Shown one piece after another: positions 33,195 through 46,310 of a stretch of 64,000 bases of DNA. The notes beneath the pieces were generated by a model. That model saw nothing but the letters and a program-made list of their open reading frames with translations. It had not been told where the DNA came from and did not search any database. Position 1 is the first letter of the stretch; each line of letters opens with the position of its first letter. Position numbers and translations under genes: made by a program. The stretch covers positions 124,001-188,000 of the forward strand of contig VFIW01000118.1 in the NCBI GenBank assembly GCA_006386115.1, given 5' to 3'. The DNA is from Globisporangium splendens. Lineage: Eukaryota > Oomycota > Peronosporomycetes > Pythiales > Pythiaceae.

Positions 33195-35249
33195 CTATTC
33201 CCACGTGAACGTTTGAATCGCGCCTTGGGGGATCACAGTCTCCAATGACAAGTCGCCGTATTGCAGCTCGAACTCAGCGTCTTCCGTGTTCTCGTTCAGC
33301 ACCACGAGCACCTTCTTGTTCTCAGGGGTGACAAAGCCAACAGACTGGACGAACGAGTAACCAGCCGTCACACACTTCGGAGACACCGACGAGTACATCG
33401 AGCCGTTCTTGAAGTCCCACAACTCGTGTGGCAGTTCTTCACTGTCACTGCACGGATTCACCGTCACACGGACCCCGTCTGCAGTCGAGCCGTGGTTCAG
33501 CGCAAGGCAGTAACCAGCCATACTAATTTTGCCATTCGATCCAAACGTCCACGATTGAGAGGTGTATTGGCATTCCACCAATGCCACCTGGCGGTTCACC
33601 CAATCAGGTCGAAGCAGATCGATACAGAACGGAGTGCCAGTGACCTGAAGCTTGTTGTCGTCCGTCTTGTGAATAGCCTGACGAGCGCTGTTGTCGCACG
33701 TGTGCAACTCGGCAGGATAGTTTACGTACAACTGTGCATCGCCAGACTTCTTGAACGTCGCAGAGACGTCCGTGTGGATGCGGCGCGATCCAGGAGGAAC
33801 AAACTTGGAGAAGTGCTTGATGAAGTAGTACATTGGCTGCAAATAGTAGTCCTTGTCCGTCTCGTCGATGATGATCGGCGCATCGCAGTTGTTGCCCAGG
33901 TGGTTTGGACCACCCGTGTGATCCAAGATCAAGTTCCAGTCGACCCAACCAACGACCCAGTTGTTGAAATCAGCGATCATGTCGTGTGCGTACCGTTGGC
34001 CACGGAACCACGCTTGGGTTCCATTTGCAACACCTGGACAGTTGCAACTCTCAGTAGCGAGGATGAAACGACTCTCATCCACATAGTGAGTGTCATTCAG
34101 ATGCTCGTGAAATTCAACACCATCCATCACGCGCTCGCCGTCATACCAGTGGAAAGCGATTCCATCCACGTACTTGCTGGCTTCAGGATGGTTGAAAATG
34201 GTATCTGCCCAATGGTAAACGTTGTCACGGTTGTGATCAAACACCATAATCTTTACATCTGGGTGATCGCGCTTGATCACTGGACCAAGGAAGCTCCCAA
34301 CAAACTCTGCTTGATACGAGGCATTATACCCGCACGCTTCCCATGGAGCCGCAAATTCTGGTTCGTTCTGAGGAGTGAGACCCCAAAAGTTGATGCCGTG
34401 ATTCTTGTACGCAGAGATGAACTTGGAGAAATACAACGCCCAAGCTGCTTGCATGTCATCGCGCAGCCCCACTGGAGTCACGGACCCAAGCATACTTGGC
34501 ACATACATTTCGCTTCCACGTTTCATCCAGGCAGGGGGACTCCATGGCGCCAAAAACATCTTGAGCTTCGGGTTCTTTTCGAGCGCGCGCTGGATGAACG
34601 GGATCAGCAACTTCGTGTCATGATCCACACTGCTGTCGAAATGATTCATCGTAGTATCGTTGGCGACATCGTCAAAGCTGTACGAGCCCACAGAGAAGTC
34701 GCACGAGCCCATCGGCACACGACCGAACTCATACGCAGCACCGTCTTCCTTGTCAAAGTACAACTTCAACACCTCCTCCTGCTTCTCCGGCGACAACTTG
34801 GCGAATTGTAACGCCGCGGCTTCCGTAAACGCACCGCCAAAGCCGAGCATTTCCTGGAATTTCTTGCTCACATCCACCGCAATAAACGAAGTACTCGATG
34901 CTGACTCAGCGCGCTTCTTCCACTTGAGTCCCGTGATCGGCTCCATCACCTTCTTCTCGCCGTTGATGTACGAGCTTTGCCAGCCGAGCACGCTCACTCC
35001 CACACCCGCTCCCACGACAGCACCGCCAGCAGAGGTGGACGCTGTCGCGGACGGCGTGGTGGAGTCGCCAGAGCGCGTGACAGCCAACGCGATGAGCACC
35101 GCGCCAGCGACCGCGACGAGCGCCGTCACGCCCCATTTCACGATCCGGCTGCGGCGCGCACTGGCGCCGCCGAGCGCGTCGTCGCTCGCGAGCGAACTCG
35201 TGCCGTACTGCGTGCGCGGCGCCGCCTTGTTCTGTCCTGCGGCGGCCAT
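33195..35249 (-). CDS. Glucosylceramidase (GH30), copy 1
   Basis: Intronless 684-residue protein from ATG 35249 (MAAAGQNK), the start shared with two paralogues; stop TAG. A basic residue cluster then one membrane span (about 38-58) gives a type II membrane topology. The GH30 barrel follows: LGFGGAFTEAAA, the acid/base Glu in TPQNEPEF and the nucleophile Glu in ILATES. Between the barrel and the closing beta region there is an insert of about 130 residues with a CIDLLRP...SQSWTF...YCLAL pattern resembling a ricin-B-type lectin fold. The enzyme should hydrolyse glucosylceramide. This copy differs from copies 2 and 3 mainly in the middle barrel (e.g. HWYDGERV versus HWYGNEGDRV). Confidence 0.92.
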   Translation of the reverse strand: MAAAGQNKAAPRTQYGTSSLASDDALGGASARRSRIVKWGVTALVAVAGAVLIALAVTRSGDSTTPSATASTSAGGAVVGAGVGVSVLGWQSSYINGEKKVMEPITGLKWKKRAESASSTSFIAVDVSKKFQEMLGFGGAFTEAAALQFAKLSPEKQEEVLKLYFDKEDGAAYEFGRVPMGSCDFSVGSYSFDDVANDTTMNHFDSSVDHDTKLLIPFIQRALEKNPKLKMFLAPWSPPAWMKRGSEMYVPSMLGSVTPVGLRDDMQAAWALYFSKFISAYKNHGINFWGLTPQNEPEFAAPWEACGYNASYQAEFVGSFLGPVIKRDHPDVKIMVFDHNRDNVYHWADTIFNHPEASKYVDGIAFHWYDGERVMDGVEFHEHLNDTHYVDESRFILATESCNCPGVANGTQAWFRGQRYAHDMIADFNNWVVGWVDWNLILDHTGGPNHLGNNCDAPIIIDETDKDYYLQPMYYFIKHFSKFVPPGSRRIHTDVSATFKKSGDAQLYVNYPAELHTCDNSARQAIHKTDDNKLQVTGTPFCIDLLRPDWVNRQVALVECQYTSQSWTFGSNGKISMAGYCLALNHGSTADGVRVTVNPCSDSEELPHELWDFKNGSMYSSVSPKCVTAGYSFVQSVGFVTPENKKVLVVLNENTEDAEFELQYGDLSLETVIPQGAIQTFTWE

Positions 35250-36234
35250 CTTGGTCGACGCTTCCTGCTGCTTGCGGGGAAAATCGGAGAATGATGAGGC
35301 GCGCATTCATGATTTTTTTCTTGGAAGGTGGAGGTTGAAGGGCGTTAGCGAAGGTCAAGCGCCACCTGCTCTTCAACAGGTGCTGGATCTGATTGAGTGG
35401 CAATCTGTGAGGGCAATTGGTTTGGTGTCTTGATGTATTGCGAAATATTATATTCTCTTAAATTAGCATCATAATATACAAGATATATCACATTCTTTCA
35501 TTATTTTCGCCTTTCCTCGTGAAAGACACTGCCTTTAAAAATCAACTCCCTTTTAAAACGACATAGAACAACATATGACACGCTTTACTGTGCTGCAGAC
35601 ACGAAATGAGGCTGCAGTGTTCGCTTTTAAGGGGAAAGGTCACTTCGCTGGACATGAGTTGCGCAAGTACTGCGATATTCGTTTATAAGAGCATGTGATG
35701 AAAGATGCTCGACGCGTTTACCTGAGCGAGCGATCTTGATTTTGCTGTTCAGAAATCGCATTGAGCATGCGGTATCAGACAAGGAAGACACCATAAACAA
35801 GCAGATGCATGGACCAGTGTAGGCATCTCGTTCGTGGCTGCACTGCCAGTGGAAAAAATACCAATGCAGGTCAATTTATTGCTGTTGTCACCCATGGTCT
35901 GGAGGCACACTCGGGCTAGCACCGTGCGTCATGATTGCAAACCCCGAAGTGGTGTGCTTCGATGAATACCTGCAATACTTCGATTCGTGCCTTGCTAAAT
36001 GGCAATTTCGAATTTGTTGTCAAACTCACTCAACTCCAAAAGAAATCGAATGCATTAATTATGTTTGTTCATTATGAAACGCGGTCATGTGGAGTGAGCA
36101 AATGAACTGAGTGGTCGATGCCTGCCTTGTGCCAGCCACTCATAGAAATCAAATGTGGCTGGTTCAAAACGATCCCTACTGCCTCCCAGGTCGTATCCTC
36201 ACCTCAGACAGTCCACTCGAGAGACCACATGGTC
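35250..36234. other. Intergenic region GBA copy 1 - tubulin
   Basis: About 985 bp. The first 160 bp (35250-35410) is the promoter/5' flank of the glucosylceramidase and is shared with copy 3 (CAACCTCCACCTTCCAAG). AT-rich at 35430-35540. No gene seen. Confidence 0.5.
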
Positions 36235-38111
<1,877 letters not shown>

Positions 38112-39077
38112 TCATTCGGTTGGTTTGTACTCGCGGAATGTGAAGTTGAGGCGTCCGGGTCGCATGCGAAGCCACTCGGGCTGCGTGTTTGGGTACACGC
38201 GCGTCAATGCGTGCACCACTTTCCGAGACGGGCCGCCGAACACGAGCACGTCGCCCGTCTCCAGCCGCACGACGGGCACAGCCTCCTGTCCTTCCGGGTA
38301 GTGGTCGATGAACGCAAATTCTGCTGCAGACCCGATGGAGAACGAGATCACAGGCGAGCCCATGGCCATGGCTTCTTCGCTCTCGTCCTTGTCGATGTGC
38401 ATGCCGTTGCGCCCCGCTTTCTTGTAGTAGTTGACGACACAGATGTCGGGGTTCATGCCCTTGCACTCGCCCATCACGCGAGGATCAAGTGCTTTTGCGG
38501 CATCCAGGCTCTTCACCGCCAGGTCGCTCCATAATGTCGGCAACGGGAGCACAGGTGCGTGGTCAAAGTTCGTGCGCACTTGCTCGTACTGCTCTGTGAC
38601 GACGTTCCAGTGGCGCCCGAGACACATTTGATGCAACCGGCATTTCGCGCCACTCGCGTACGTTGGTTTGTAAAAGCCGCCCTTGCTCAACCCGAGTCGC
38701 TGGGCATCGTCCACCAGTTGCTGCTGCTCTGAAGGCGACAAAAAGTTCTTGAGCAGCACCATCCCAGGAAGGAACTCAATGGTTGGTAGTGACGAACTTT
38801 CCATCGCATTTTCATTTGATTCCGATGCATTCTCCTTGTCGTCAATGACGCTGGTGCCGTCTGTAGCGTTTGGTGATGTTGGCGACTTGAGTGGCTTGCC
38901 GACCGAGTCTGGAGCCGCCAGTGGCGTGACGGGCGTCTCACTCGCAAGCGCATCGGCTGCAGCGAGCTGATCCGGTGGGATCTCCGTTGTGTTCAGGAAG
39001 AGATCGAGCTCATGCTCGTCCACGGGGTGCTGGTGCTTCTTCTCGAGAATGCGCTCCGCCTTGCGCTTGGTCGTCAT
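38112..39077 (-). CDS. AlkB-type 2-oxoglutarate/Fe(II) dioxygenase
   Basis: Intronless 321-residue protein. Residues 1-95 are charged and low complexity. The dioxygenase domain (about 98-318) contains the iron ligands H227-x-D229 (GMHIDKDES) and H289 (RKVVHAL), and the 2-oxoglutarate/substrate arginines in RPGRLNFTFR (R309, R315). The VVNYY segment before the HxD and GDVLVFGGPSR after it match bacterial AlkB/ALKBH1-type proteins, which remove alkyl groups from DNA or RNA bases. It is divergent from PIG-H with only 185 bp between the start codons, so the two probably share a promoter. Confidence 0.9.
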   Translation of the reverse strand: MTTKRKAERILEKKHQHPVDEHELDLFLNTTEIPPDQLAAADALASETPVTPLAAPDSVGKPLKSPTSPNATDGTSVIDDKENASESNENAMESSSLPTIEFLPGMVLLKNFLSPSEQQQLVDDAQRLGLSKGGFYKPTYASGAKCRLHQMCLGRHWNVVTEQYEQVRTNFDHAPVLPLPTLWSDLAVKSLDAAKALDPRVMGECKGMNPDICVVNYYKKAGRNGMHIDKDESEEAMAMGSPVISFSIGSAAEFAFIDHYPEGQEAVPVVRLETGDVLVFGGPSRKVVHALTRVYPNTQPEWLRMRPGRLNFTFREYKPTE

Positions 39078-39262
39078 TTTCGCTTTGTGAAAGGCAAGTT
39101 CGTGACAATGGCATGCAACGCGTCCTGAAATAAGGTGTCAATTTATAGTTCGGCATCAAGTATTACGGATATCCTAAACTAGTGTGTTGACTTCAATGTA
39201 GTGTGTGCCACGCTATACATGGGCATCGTCATGCAAACTGTGATCAGGAAATTGCTTTCAAG

Positions 39263-40130
39263 ATGGCTCGAAGCGGCCAAGTGGATCTCCGCGTGGAGGT
39301 GTTCGGGAATGACGCCGTCGAGTTCTGTCTGCATCGTCCCGGCGCCGACGCAACAGCAGCGTCACACAGGAGCAGGCTGTCGTCCTTCGCATTGTGGTGC
39401 CTGTCGCTCGTGAGTGTGTACACATGGCGCGCATGGCACTGGCGCAACGCGGGGTACGTGGCATGCGCCACGACGCTGCTGGCATTGCTCTTGTTCCACT
39501 CCTCTGGCGCCGCGATTATTGAAGGTATGATCCCCACTCCGATGTGTCCTGCGTGCGCTGTGTAGTGTTATGAGCTCAATGGCTGATTAATTAGTGCCCT
39601 GATGGATTGAATTGCTTCCTAGAATCCGTGCTTGTCGTGCCGTCGTTGGGTGTGAAGCTCATCCGAAAGCGGAGAAACGGGTCCAGAACCGTCAAGGTGC
39701 GTTCATACGATAGCTCCGTATGTAGCTGGTCAGAATCTAATGGCTGATGCTGCGCATATATTGTTAGTTTATCGATCGCTCTGATATTTGCGCCGTGGTC
39801 GTGAACGAAGCCATCACGTTTTCCGACGTTGTGTACTCGGTCGCGTTCATGGTTGAGGACCAAGCCAGCATGGTGCTCGCATTCGAGGTACGCTGCTTTC
39901 GATGTTATGTGATGGGATCAGAAGATAAAAAAAACGATCTTGTTCTTTTGTTGTCATTAACGTCATGGCTACTGTTTGTGTGTACTTGCTTGTGTGATAT
40001 CATCGTCCAGACGTTCCGCCCGCGAGTGGCAGTGGTGCAGCAGATCTTCCGCGAACTCAAGACCATGCTTTTCCCCAATGGCACGAAAATGAGGCTGCCA
40101 TCGAGTCTCGTATCACCTGCATCTTCTTGA
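39263..40130 (+). CDS. PIGH: PIG-H / GPI15-like subunit of GPI-GlcNAc transferase
   Basis: Four exons (39263-39524, 39623-39696, 39768-39887, 40011-40130), all phases consistent, encode 191 residues. Two hydrophobic segments lie at about 40-88. The conserved PIG-H domain follows: ESVLVVPSLGVKL, then a VVVNEAI segment and the terminal FRPRVAVVQQIFRELK. Length matches human PIG-H (about 188). The protein is part of the ER complex that adds GlcNAc to phosphatidylinositol, the first step in GPI-anchor synthesis (family knowledge). It overlaps no other gene and is convergent with SF3B3, the stops being 138 bp apart. Confidence 0.85.
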
Positions 40131-40268
40131 TCTTTGAAAAAAAAGCAAAAAAATCAAACCATAGAGCAGCACACCACCAAGTCTTCTCTTTGCTTTGATT
40201 CCCGCGCCTTTAGGTCTCGTCTTGTGATAAATCGGGAGGGGTGTATGAAGTCTGCGAGATGCACCAGA

Positions 40269-43200
40269 CTACAGGAGTCGGTTGCGCATGTCTTCCAGCT
40301 TCTTCAGCACTTCGGACGGCGTGCGGTCGAGGTCTTCAGCGACGCTCTTTTGTTTCTCGGGACTCAACGACACAAACTGTTCGCACAGGTCTCCATCGGT
40401 GATGTTCTTGACTGGGATAAAATACGAGCGGTACGAGAGATGGTCGCGTCCACAGAGAGGTGGCTTCTCTTGGCGCATGTACATCTCCAGGTGCGTGTAA
40501 AAGTCGACGTCTTCACGCGACGTGAAGGGTACAAGCGCGCCAATTCGACCCATGATCGTCGAGTAAATGATCGCTTCCATCCCGCCTGGGACCAAGTTCG
40601 ATCGAACCATCGACGTCACAACCTCGCCAACATGGAATTGAGCAACCTGTGCAGAGAAAATAAAGCAAACAACAGCAATGCATCAGTGACAGCACGCAGC
40701 AACAAAACTAGATGTGTCGCGAGATTTACCTGTTCCAGCTTGTTTGGGGCACCGTTGAGAAGACCTGAGTCCCACAGAATTCGATTGCCCGTAGGATTGT
40801 CGATTTCGTCCGACACTTCGGATGGCAGTCTAGAAATGAACACGTTACCAAACTTGTCGCCGCCAGCCAAGGTATCGTAGTCGAGCAGCACGCTGCTCGT
40901 GATGAAACGAGGTACGCAATCGTCGGCAAACACCATCAGCTGATTCTCGTCCTTCTTGTACTTGACAAAATGGAACGATTCGTGCATATCGGAAGCGTAC
41001 ACGCGGTCGCCTGCAGCCTTGAGCTCCACGAGAATCGACGGGAAGTTGCGGTTCTCGCACTTACGAAGCATCTTCTTCTTTCCCAAATCGTAGATACGAA
41101 GCGCCTTGCCCACAGATACCAGCAATCTTCCTTGGAACTCACACATGGCGTGAGGAATGTCATCAATCTCGGTCGTGTGCACCAGCACCAATTGCATGCC
41201 TTCCACGACACGGTACACGCGCAGGTACCCTCCCACAGGGGCGACTTGAGGGTGCAACTGCATTTTCTTCACCGTACCGACAATGATAAACACTTCGCCA
41301 CCACGATCATGGAAGACGCATGTCGCGATGCTTCTCGCTCGCTCGTCGTCATCCAGTTCTTCACACACAATAGTGTGACTCGAGACAGGGTCGTAGATAC
41401 GCACACACGATGCCCACTTGTTCTTTTCAGCTGGCATCGGGCCACGTGGAATCACGAGCGCATCAGTGGCTTCATCCTCCTCGTCTTCATCACCCATCGA
41501 CGACGAGCTCTTCACATCTGGGATCGGCAATCCATGTTCACGCTTGTACGCAGCGCCAAATTCATTGTGGTCACTTTCGATAATAACTACTCGGCGAGAT
41601 GGACCGTGCACGACCGCTTTGCGTGGTGTGTAGCGCAGATTCACCTTTTGCTGGTTGAACGTATCTCCAAGTTGTTCGAGCGTGAAAATCTTCATTCCTT
41701 CGCCTGCCAACGCCACAATGCCGCCAGGACATTGCTCCGAGTTGAAGGAGCTCGCGTACGAAAGGTATTCGCACGAAAGCGGAGTGAGATGACGGCGAGT
41801 CTGATGGAAGTACGAGAGCCACGATCGACTCGACAACGCGAGAACCGCTCGCTTGCCTTCCACTGTCACACGGAAAAGCTTCACAGGTTTGGAGCCGAGG
41901 AAGCGCGATCGCGAGTCAGTCAAGTTGGCTGTGATTGGATCAATGCGGGATTGCTGCAACACACCATTATCGAGACCAATGCTCAAATACAGAGACTGGG
42001 ACGAGAGCTCCGAGTCTGCCGTTGATGTCTCGCTTTGCAATTGCGCGAGACACAGCGTGTGAGGGTGCGACGTCAACGCCAGCGTCGATTTCTGGCGGAA
42101 CAAGTCATTTGGGTCGAGCGAGAGGATTCGAACCGAGTTATCCCAGCTTCCAATCGCAAGGAACTGGAATCGCTGACGTCCTTCTGGCACTTCACCGACA
42201 TCTAGACTGGAGACTTCAAACCCAAGGTCAAGCTTTCCCTTTTCCGCCAAATCGCCCGACGGATTGAGCTCAAAGTAAATCACTTCACCACCTGCGAGCG
42301 AGATTACGACCTGTCTGGAGTTGGCGGCGCACTTCTCGATCACCTTCTTACCAGGAGCTTTCCACTCTGTCACCGGCTGGAACTTTCGGACATGGCGGAT
42401 GCCGTTTTGATGCACCTGCAGCATGGAATCGTCTTCCAAGAGCGTCACGAGAAGCGAGCCGTGGTCGCGAAGAAAGCCCGACTCGGTCACTTCTTCCACC
42501 GTTTCGCCGACTTCAAGCACGAGCGTCGCGTCTTCGAAGCTGACGACAATGTATTTGTCGTATGGATCAGCATATGACTCTTTCAGGCACCACACAGCCT
42601 TTGCGACACCCGGGAGTGGACTCGCAGCCATCTCGGTCACTGGGAGACCGTGGCGCAACACTCGAAGCGTTGATCGGTTGCTCGGGCCGCAAAGCGCGTA
42701 GATCTGCGGTGTCTGTTCGTTCGCGAGGTCATCGACAATGAGTTGCGTCACGGGACTCAGACTCTGCAGGCAGCTCGCCATCGCCAAGTTGGTCAATTTA
42801 CGCAGCGGGAACGTCGGGTACTTGGACGTGTCCATGTATAAGCTCGACGACTGCGCCGTCTTGTCGCCCTCTCCGATGCTGAGAAACTGAAATAAATAAT
42901 GGTTGGAAAACTCGGACGCGCAAAACAGGAGACCGGTCTTCGTGATACACATCGACGACGCGACGGGCACGGTGTCAAAGAACTGCACCTTGATCTCCTG
43001 CACGACATTGCCCGAGTAATCCAGCGAGATCTTGTACAGATCCCCGAGCTCGGACTGCAAGAGCACAAAGAACAAGTCGCGCTGCTTGTGCGTGGCGGCC
43101 GAGACGATCAGAATGTCGCGCGTCTCTCCTTCTCGTCGTGGAATCATGCACGTCAGCTCCGGGTGGTTCTCGTTCTTGTACTGAATCGTGTTTTCACCGA

Positions 43201-43948
43201 GCACCAATACGCCGCCAGGTCCATCGCTTCCACCAGGCACGGCAACGAGCATGTTGGCACTGCGGATCACCTGTTCGCTCCATCGTCTCGTCACGTGATT
43301 CAACCCAAGATCCAGTTCATAGTACACCAGCGTCTTGACAGCCTCACGCGCGGCGTTTCCCGTCGGATCGGCGTCGGCTTCCGCGTAGTCGAGCTCCAAA
43401 CACGCAAAGATCGGGTTCTCAAAGCCGACGTCGATGCCGACGATGCTAAAGTGGATCGCATTCGAGCGGTGCGCTTCGAGCGGCGACGAGATCGTGAGGC
43501 GGTTCGACGCGTCGCGGTTCATCACGTACACGAGCTTCTGCTTCTCCACGGCGCCGATCATGATCGCGCGGCCCTTTGGGTCGACGGCCAAGTACTGTCC
43601 GGGCGTGATGCGGCGGCACCCGGTCTTGCCGTACGTCTCATTCTGTCGCTCCTCAAATTGGTTCGTGACCGCGTTCACTTCGACGACGACGATCTTGCCC
43701 GAGTCCGAGCCGAGCACGAGGTAGTCGTGCGTGCCGCCCGTCAGTCGGAACGGGTGCACCGAGCGGATCACGCCGAACACCTCGGTCGAGATCACGGTCT
43801 CGAGGCGTCCGGTCTCGTCGGGACGCAGCAGCTGCAGCACGTTGCCGCGCGCGACGACGAACTCCTGCGCCTGCGGGCCCGTGAAGTTGCCGTACACGGC
43901 GAGATTGATCCCCGACGGGGGTTGCAGCGTCAGGTTGAGCAGATGCAT
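40269..43948 (-). CDS. SF3B3: Splicing factor 3B subunit 3 (SF3B3/SAP130)
   Basis: Two exons, 43948-40730 and 40646-40269 (intron GTAAAT...CACAG), give about 1198 residues, close to the human 1217. The start chosen is ATG 43948 (MHLLNLTLQPP), which matches the family N-terminus; the open frame extends further upstream without homology. WD-like beta-propeller repeats run through the protein. The C-terminus has the diagnostic PPLCGRDHLSYRS, NITDGDLCEQF and LDRTPSEVLKKLEDMRNR. SF3B3 is a U2 snRNP scaffold related to DDB1/CPSF160. One short intron of 83 bp. No damage seen. Confidence 0.95.
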
Positions 43949-44423
43949 CAGCAGACAGGCACACACAGAGACGCAGATGCAAAGGCTTATGCGGTCGCTT
44001 TGCCGTCCCGTCCTCCAGTGTTTTTGTTTGGTTTGCTTTTTGGGGAAGGAGGGGGCGAGGTGGGAGGAGTGATGGTCACTGCGCGCCAGATTTTGGGGGC
44101 ATTTTTGGGTTGACACAATAGGGGGCAACAAAAAGTGGCACGATTTGTCTAAAGAGTTAAGAGACAGAATAGGGTGCAACAAATTTGCCTCGCTTGAGTG
44201 ACGTGCTGCTCACGAGTGGCATGACAATGCATCCACAAACATGGACACCTCCGCCAAATATCCTCGCACCATGTCCAGCGAATGCCAACACGTCCACACA
44301 AAGCCATGCGCTCAAAACAATATCATTGTATACATATTTGCAAGACGATCATGCTTCCACCACACACTCCTGGCCATTCTCCTGAATTTACTACACAGCG
44401 AACCGTTTCCCCCCTCCTTTCTC

Positions 44424-46262
44424 TTACATGGTCGCGACAGGTTCGTGGTTGCGCATGATCTCGCCCGTGAGGGTCTCGTCGATTTGCTCGTTGATAATAC
44501 GGCAGACCATGGCATCGCCGTTGATGTTGCAGAACGTGATCATGCGGTCGAGCACGACATCGGCGGCCACGAGCAGCGAATAGAGCTCCGGCAGATCGTG
44601 GCTGGGCATCGTGATCTTCCACACGGTCGTAAGCATCACGAGACTACCGGCAGGCACGGGCGCGGCAGCGAGCGAGCCGAGGAACGACGCCAAGACGAGC
44701 ACGGCGATCTGGAATGCGCTGAATTCGCTGTTGAGACCCGAACCATCGATGAGGAAGAACATCATCATCGGCAGGTAGATCGCCGTACCGTTCATGTTGA
44801 GCGACGCACCAATCGACATGACGAAGTACATGATCGAGCTCGACACTTCGCGCGATTGCTCGATGCAGCGCATACTGATGGGCAGTGTGGCGACCGACGA
44901 CGAACAACCAATGCTGTACACGTACGCGGGAAGCATATGGCGCATGTAGTGGTACGGGTTGCTTCGCGTGAACATGACGAAGATGGTGGGCATCACGACT
45001 AGCACGTGCACAAGCACAGCGCCGATGAAGAGGCCGCCGACACTGAGCGTCATCACGATCGGTGACATCTTGACGACACTGGTGAGATCGGCTCCGAAGG
45101 CACCGGCGAGCAGCGACAGCACAGCATACGGCGTGAACTGGATGACCCAGTTCGTCATCGTCACGAGCGACTCGTTCACTTCTCGGAGGAATTCCAGAAG
45201 CGGGTTGAGCTGGATCGGGCCGTGGAAACTCTTAGCGAGCGTGATGCCACAAGGGATCGCGAACGCGACGATACTGAGCAGCGTGCTGTTGACGAAAGCC
45301 GCCATGATGTTGGACGGCACGATCATGTGCAGGATCTCGATCAAGTTGGTCGACACCGATGCGGAAGCGTCGAGTGTCACGGTCGTGCGCACGAACGCAT
45401 TGTTCACGTCGTCCGCGATAAATTGCGCCGTCGCATTTATCGTCGTTGCCGAGCACGTGACGATGCCTGATGGCAGCATCTCTAGATACTTGTTGTTGTC
45501 GCACTGGATCCCGAACACGGCTACCGAACTTCCTTTGTCATTGGCCTCAACAATATTGTACACGACACGAGCGAGAAAGCCCATGCCGATCCCTTCGGCG
45601 ATACCGATAAGGGTCGTACAGAAGAAGAACAGCGCGACTCGGATACCGATCGCTTGGCCCTTTCCGATGTGAATCAGATCGGCGACCGACACCGCCAAGT
45701 TGACGAACACGAGCGGCACGACGATACACTGGATGGCACGAATGTAGAGATCGCCGGGCGTCTTGATCCAGTCCGTCACGGCTTTGTCGACTTCGTAGTG
45801 GTTCAACACCGTGCCGACAACGAGCCCCACGACGATACACAGGAGAATCGCGGCCATACTGACCATCGACGCGGTCGCCTTCTGCTGCTCTGGCGCGACG
45901 GCTTCAATGAACTGCTGGGTCGCACCACCACCGCCACGCGCGCCATTGTTACCGTTCAGGTGCGGCGTACGAATGTCCTGGAAGCCCGCATCCGGAGACC
46001 CAGCGAAATCGTTGCGGTTGCCGAGTGAACCGCGACCACCACCGCCATTCGCGTTCGTCGTAAAGTTGGTACGCAGCACCGCCGTGTGAGGCGGCGGCGG
46101 TGGCCGCACGTTGTTGCGTGGCGCGAGGCGCGTGGCCGAGCCGGGTGGACCGAGCGAGTACGGGCTCGGCGCGCTCGGAAGCGACGACTGGCTGCTGTTG
46201 CCGTCGTCCATGTTGAGATTATAGAGAATGAAGCCGCCGCTGCCGTCCGTGGACTTGTGCAT
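44424..46262 (-). CDS. Dicarboxylate/amino acid:cation symporter (SLC1/DAACS family)
   Basis: Intronless 612-residue membrane protein from ATG 46262. Residues 1-130 are a Gly/Ser/Pro-rich cytosolic tail. Transmembrane segments follow from about residue 133 (MAAILLCIVVGLVVGTVL). The family motifs are present: the serine-rich segment CSSSVATLPISM, SIGASLNMNGTAIY (the NMDGT-type substrate/cation site) and the re-entrant loop ending AAPVPAGSLVM. These transporters take up glutamate, aspartate or C4-dicarboxylates with Na+ or H+. A (CTGTGTG)n microsatellite (46271-46310) sits immediately upstream of the start. Confidence 0.92.
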   Translation of the reverse strand: MHKSTDGSGGFILYNLNMDDGNSSQSSLPSAPSPYSLGPPGSATRLAPRNNVRPPPPPHTAVLRTNFTTNANGGGGRGSLGNRNDFAGSPDAGFQDIRTPHLNGNNGARGGGGATQQFIEAVAPEQQKATASMVSMAAILLCIVVGLVVGTVLNHYEVDKAVTDWIKTPGDLYIRAIQCIVVPLVFVNLAVSVADLIHIGKGQAIGIRVALFFFCTTLIGIAEGIGMGFLARVVYNIVEANDKGSSVAVFGIQCDNNKYLEMLPSGIVTCSATTINATAQFIADDVNNAFVRTTVTLDASASVSTNLIEILHMIVPSNIMAAFVNSTLLSIVAFAIPCGITLAKSFHGPIQLNPLLEFLREVNESLVTMTNWVIQFTPYAVLSLLAGAFGADLTSVVKMSPIVMTLSVGGLFIGAVLVHVLVVMPTIFVMFTRSNPYHYMRHMLPAYVYSIGCSSSVATLPISMRCIEQSREVSSSIMYFVMSIGASLNMNGTAIYLPMMMFFLIDGSGLNSEFSAFQIAVLVLASFLGSLAAAPVPAGSLVMLTTVWKITMPSHDLPELYSLLVAADVVLDRMITFCNINGDAMVCRIINEQIDETLTGEIMRNHEPVATM

Positions 46263-46270
46263 CTTGGTCT

Positions 46271-46310
46271 GCTGTGTGCTGTGTGCTGTGTGCTGTGTGC
46301 TGTGTGTGTG
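46271..46310. repeat. (CTGTGTG)n microsatellite in 5' flank of the symporter gene
   Basis: About five units of a 7-bp GC/TG repeat directly before the ATG at 46262 (minus strand), so it would be in the 5' UTR or promoter. Length polymorphism would be expected between isolates. Confidence 0.85.

Noticed and set aside
33261..34811. 516-518-aa ORFs antisense to the glucosylceramidases
   Set aside because: Shadow frames with no family resemblance; the sense GH30 frame has all catalytic motifs.
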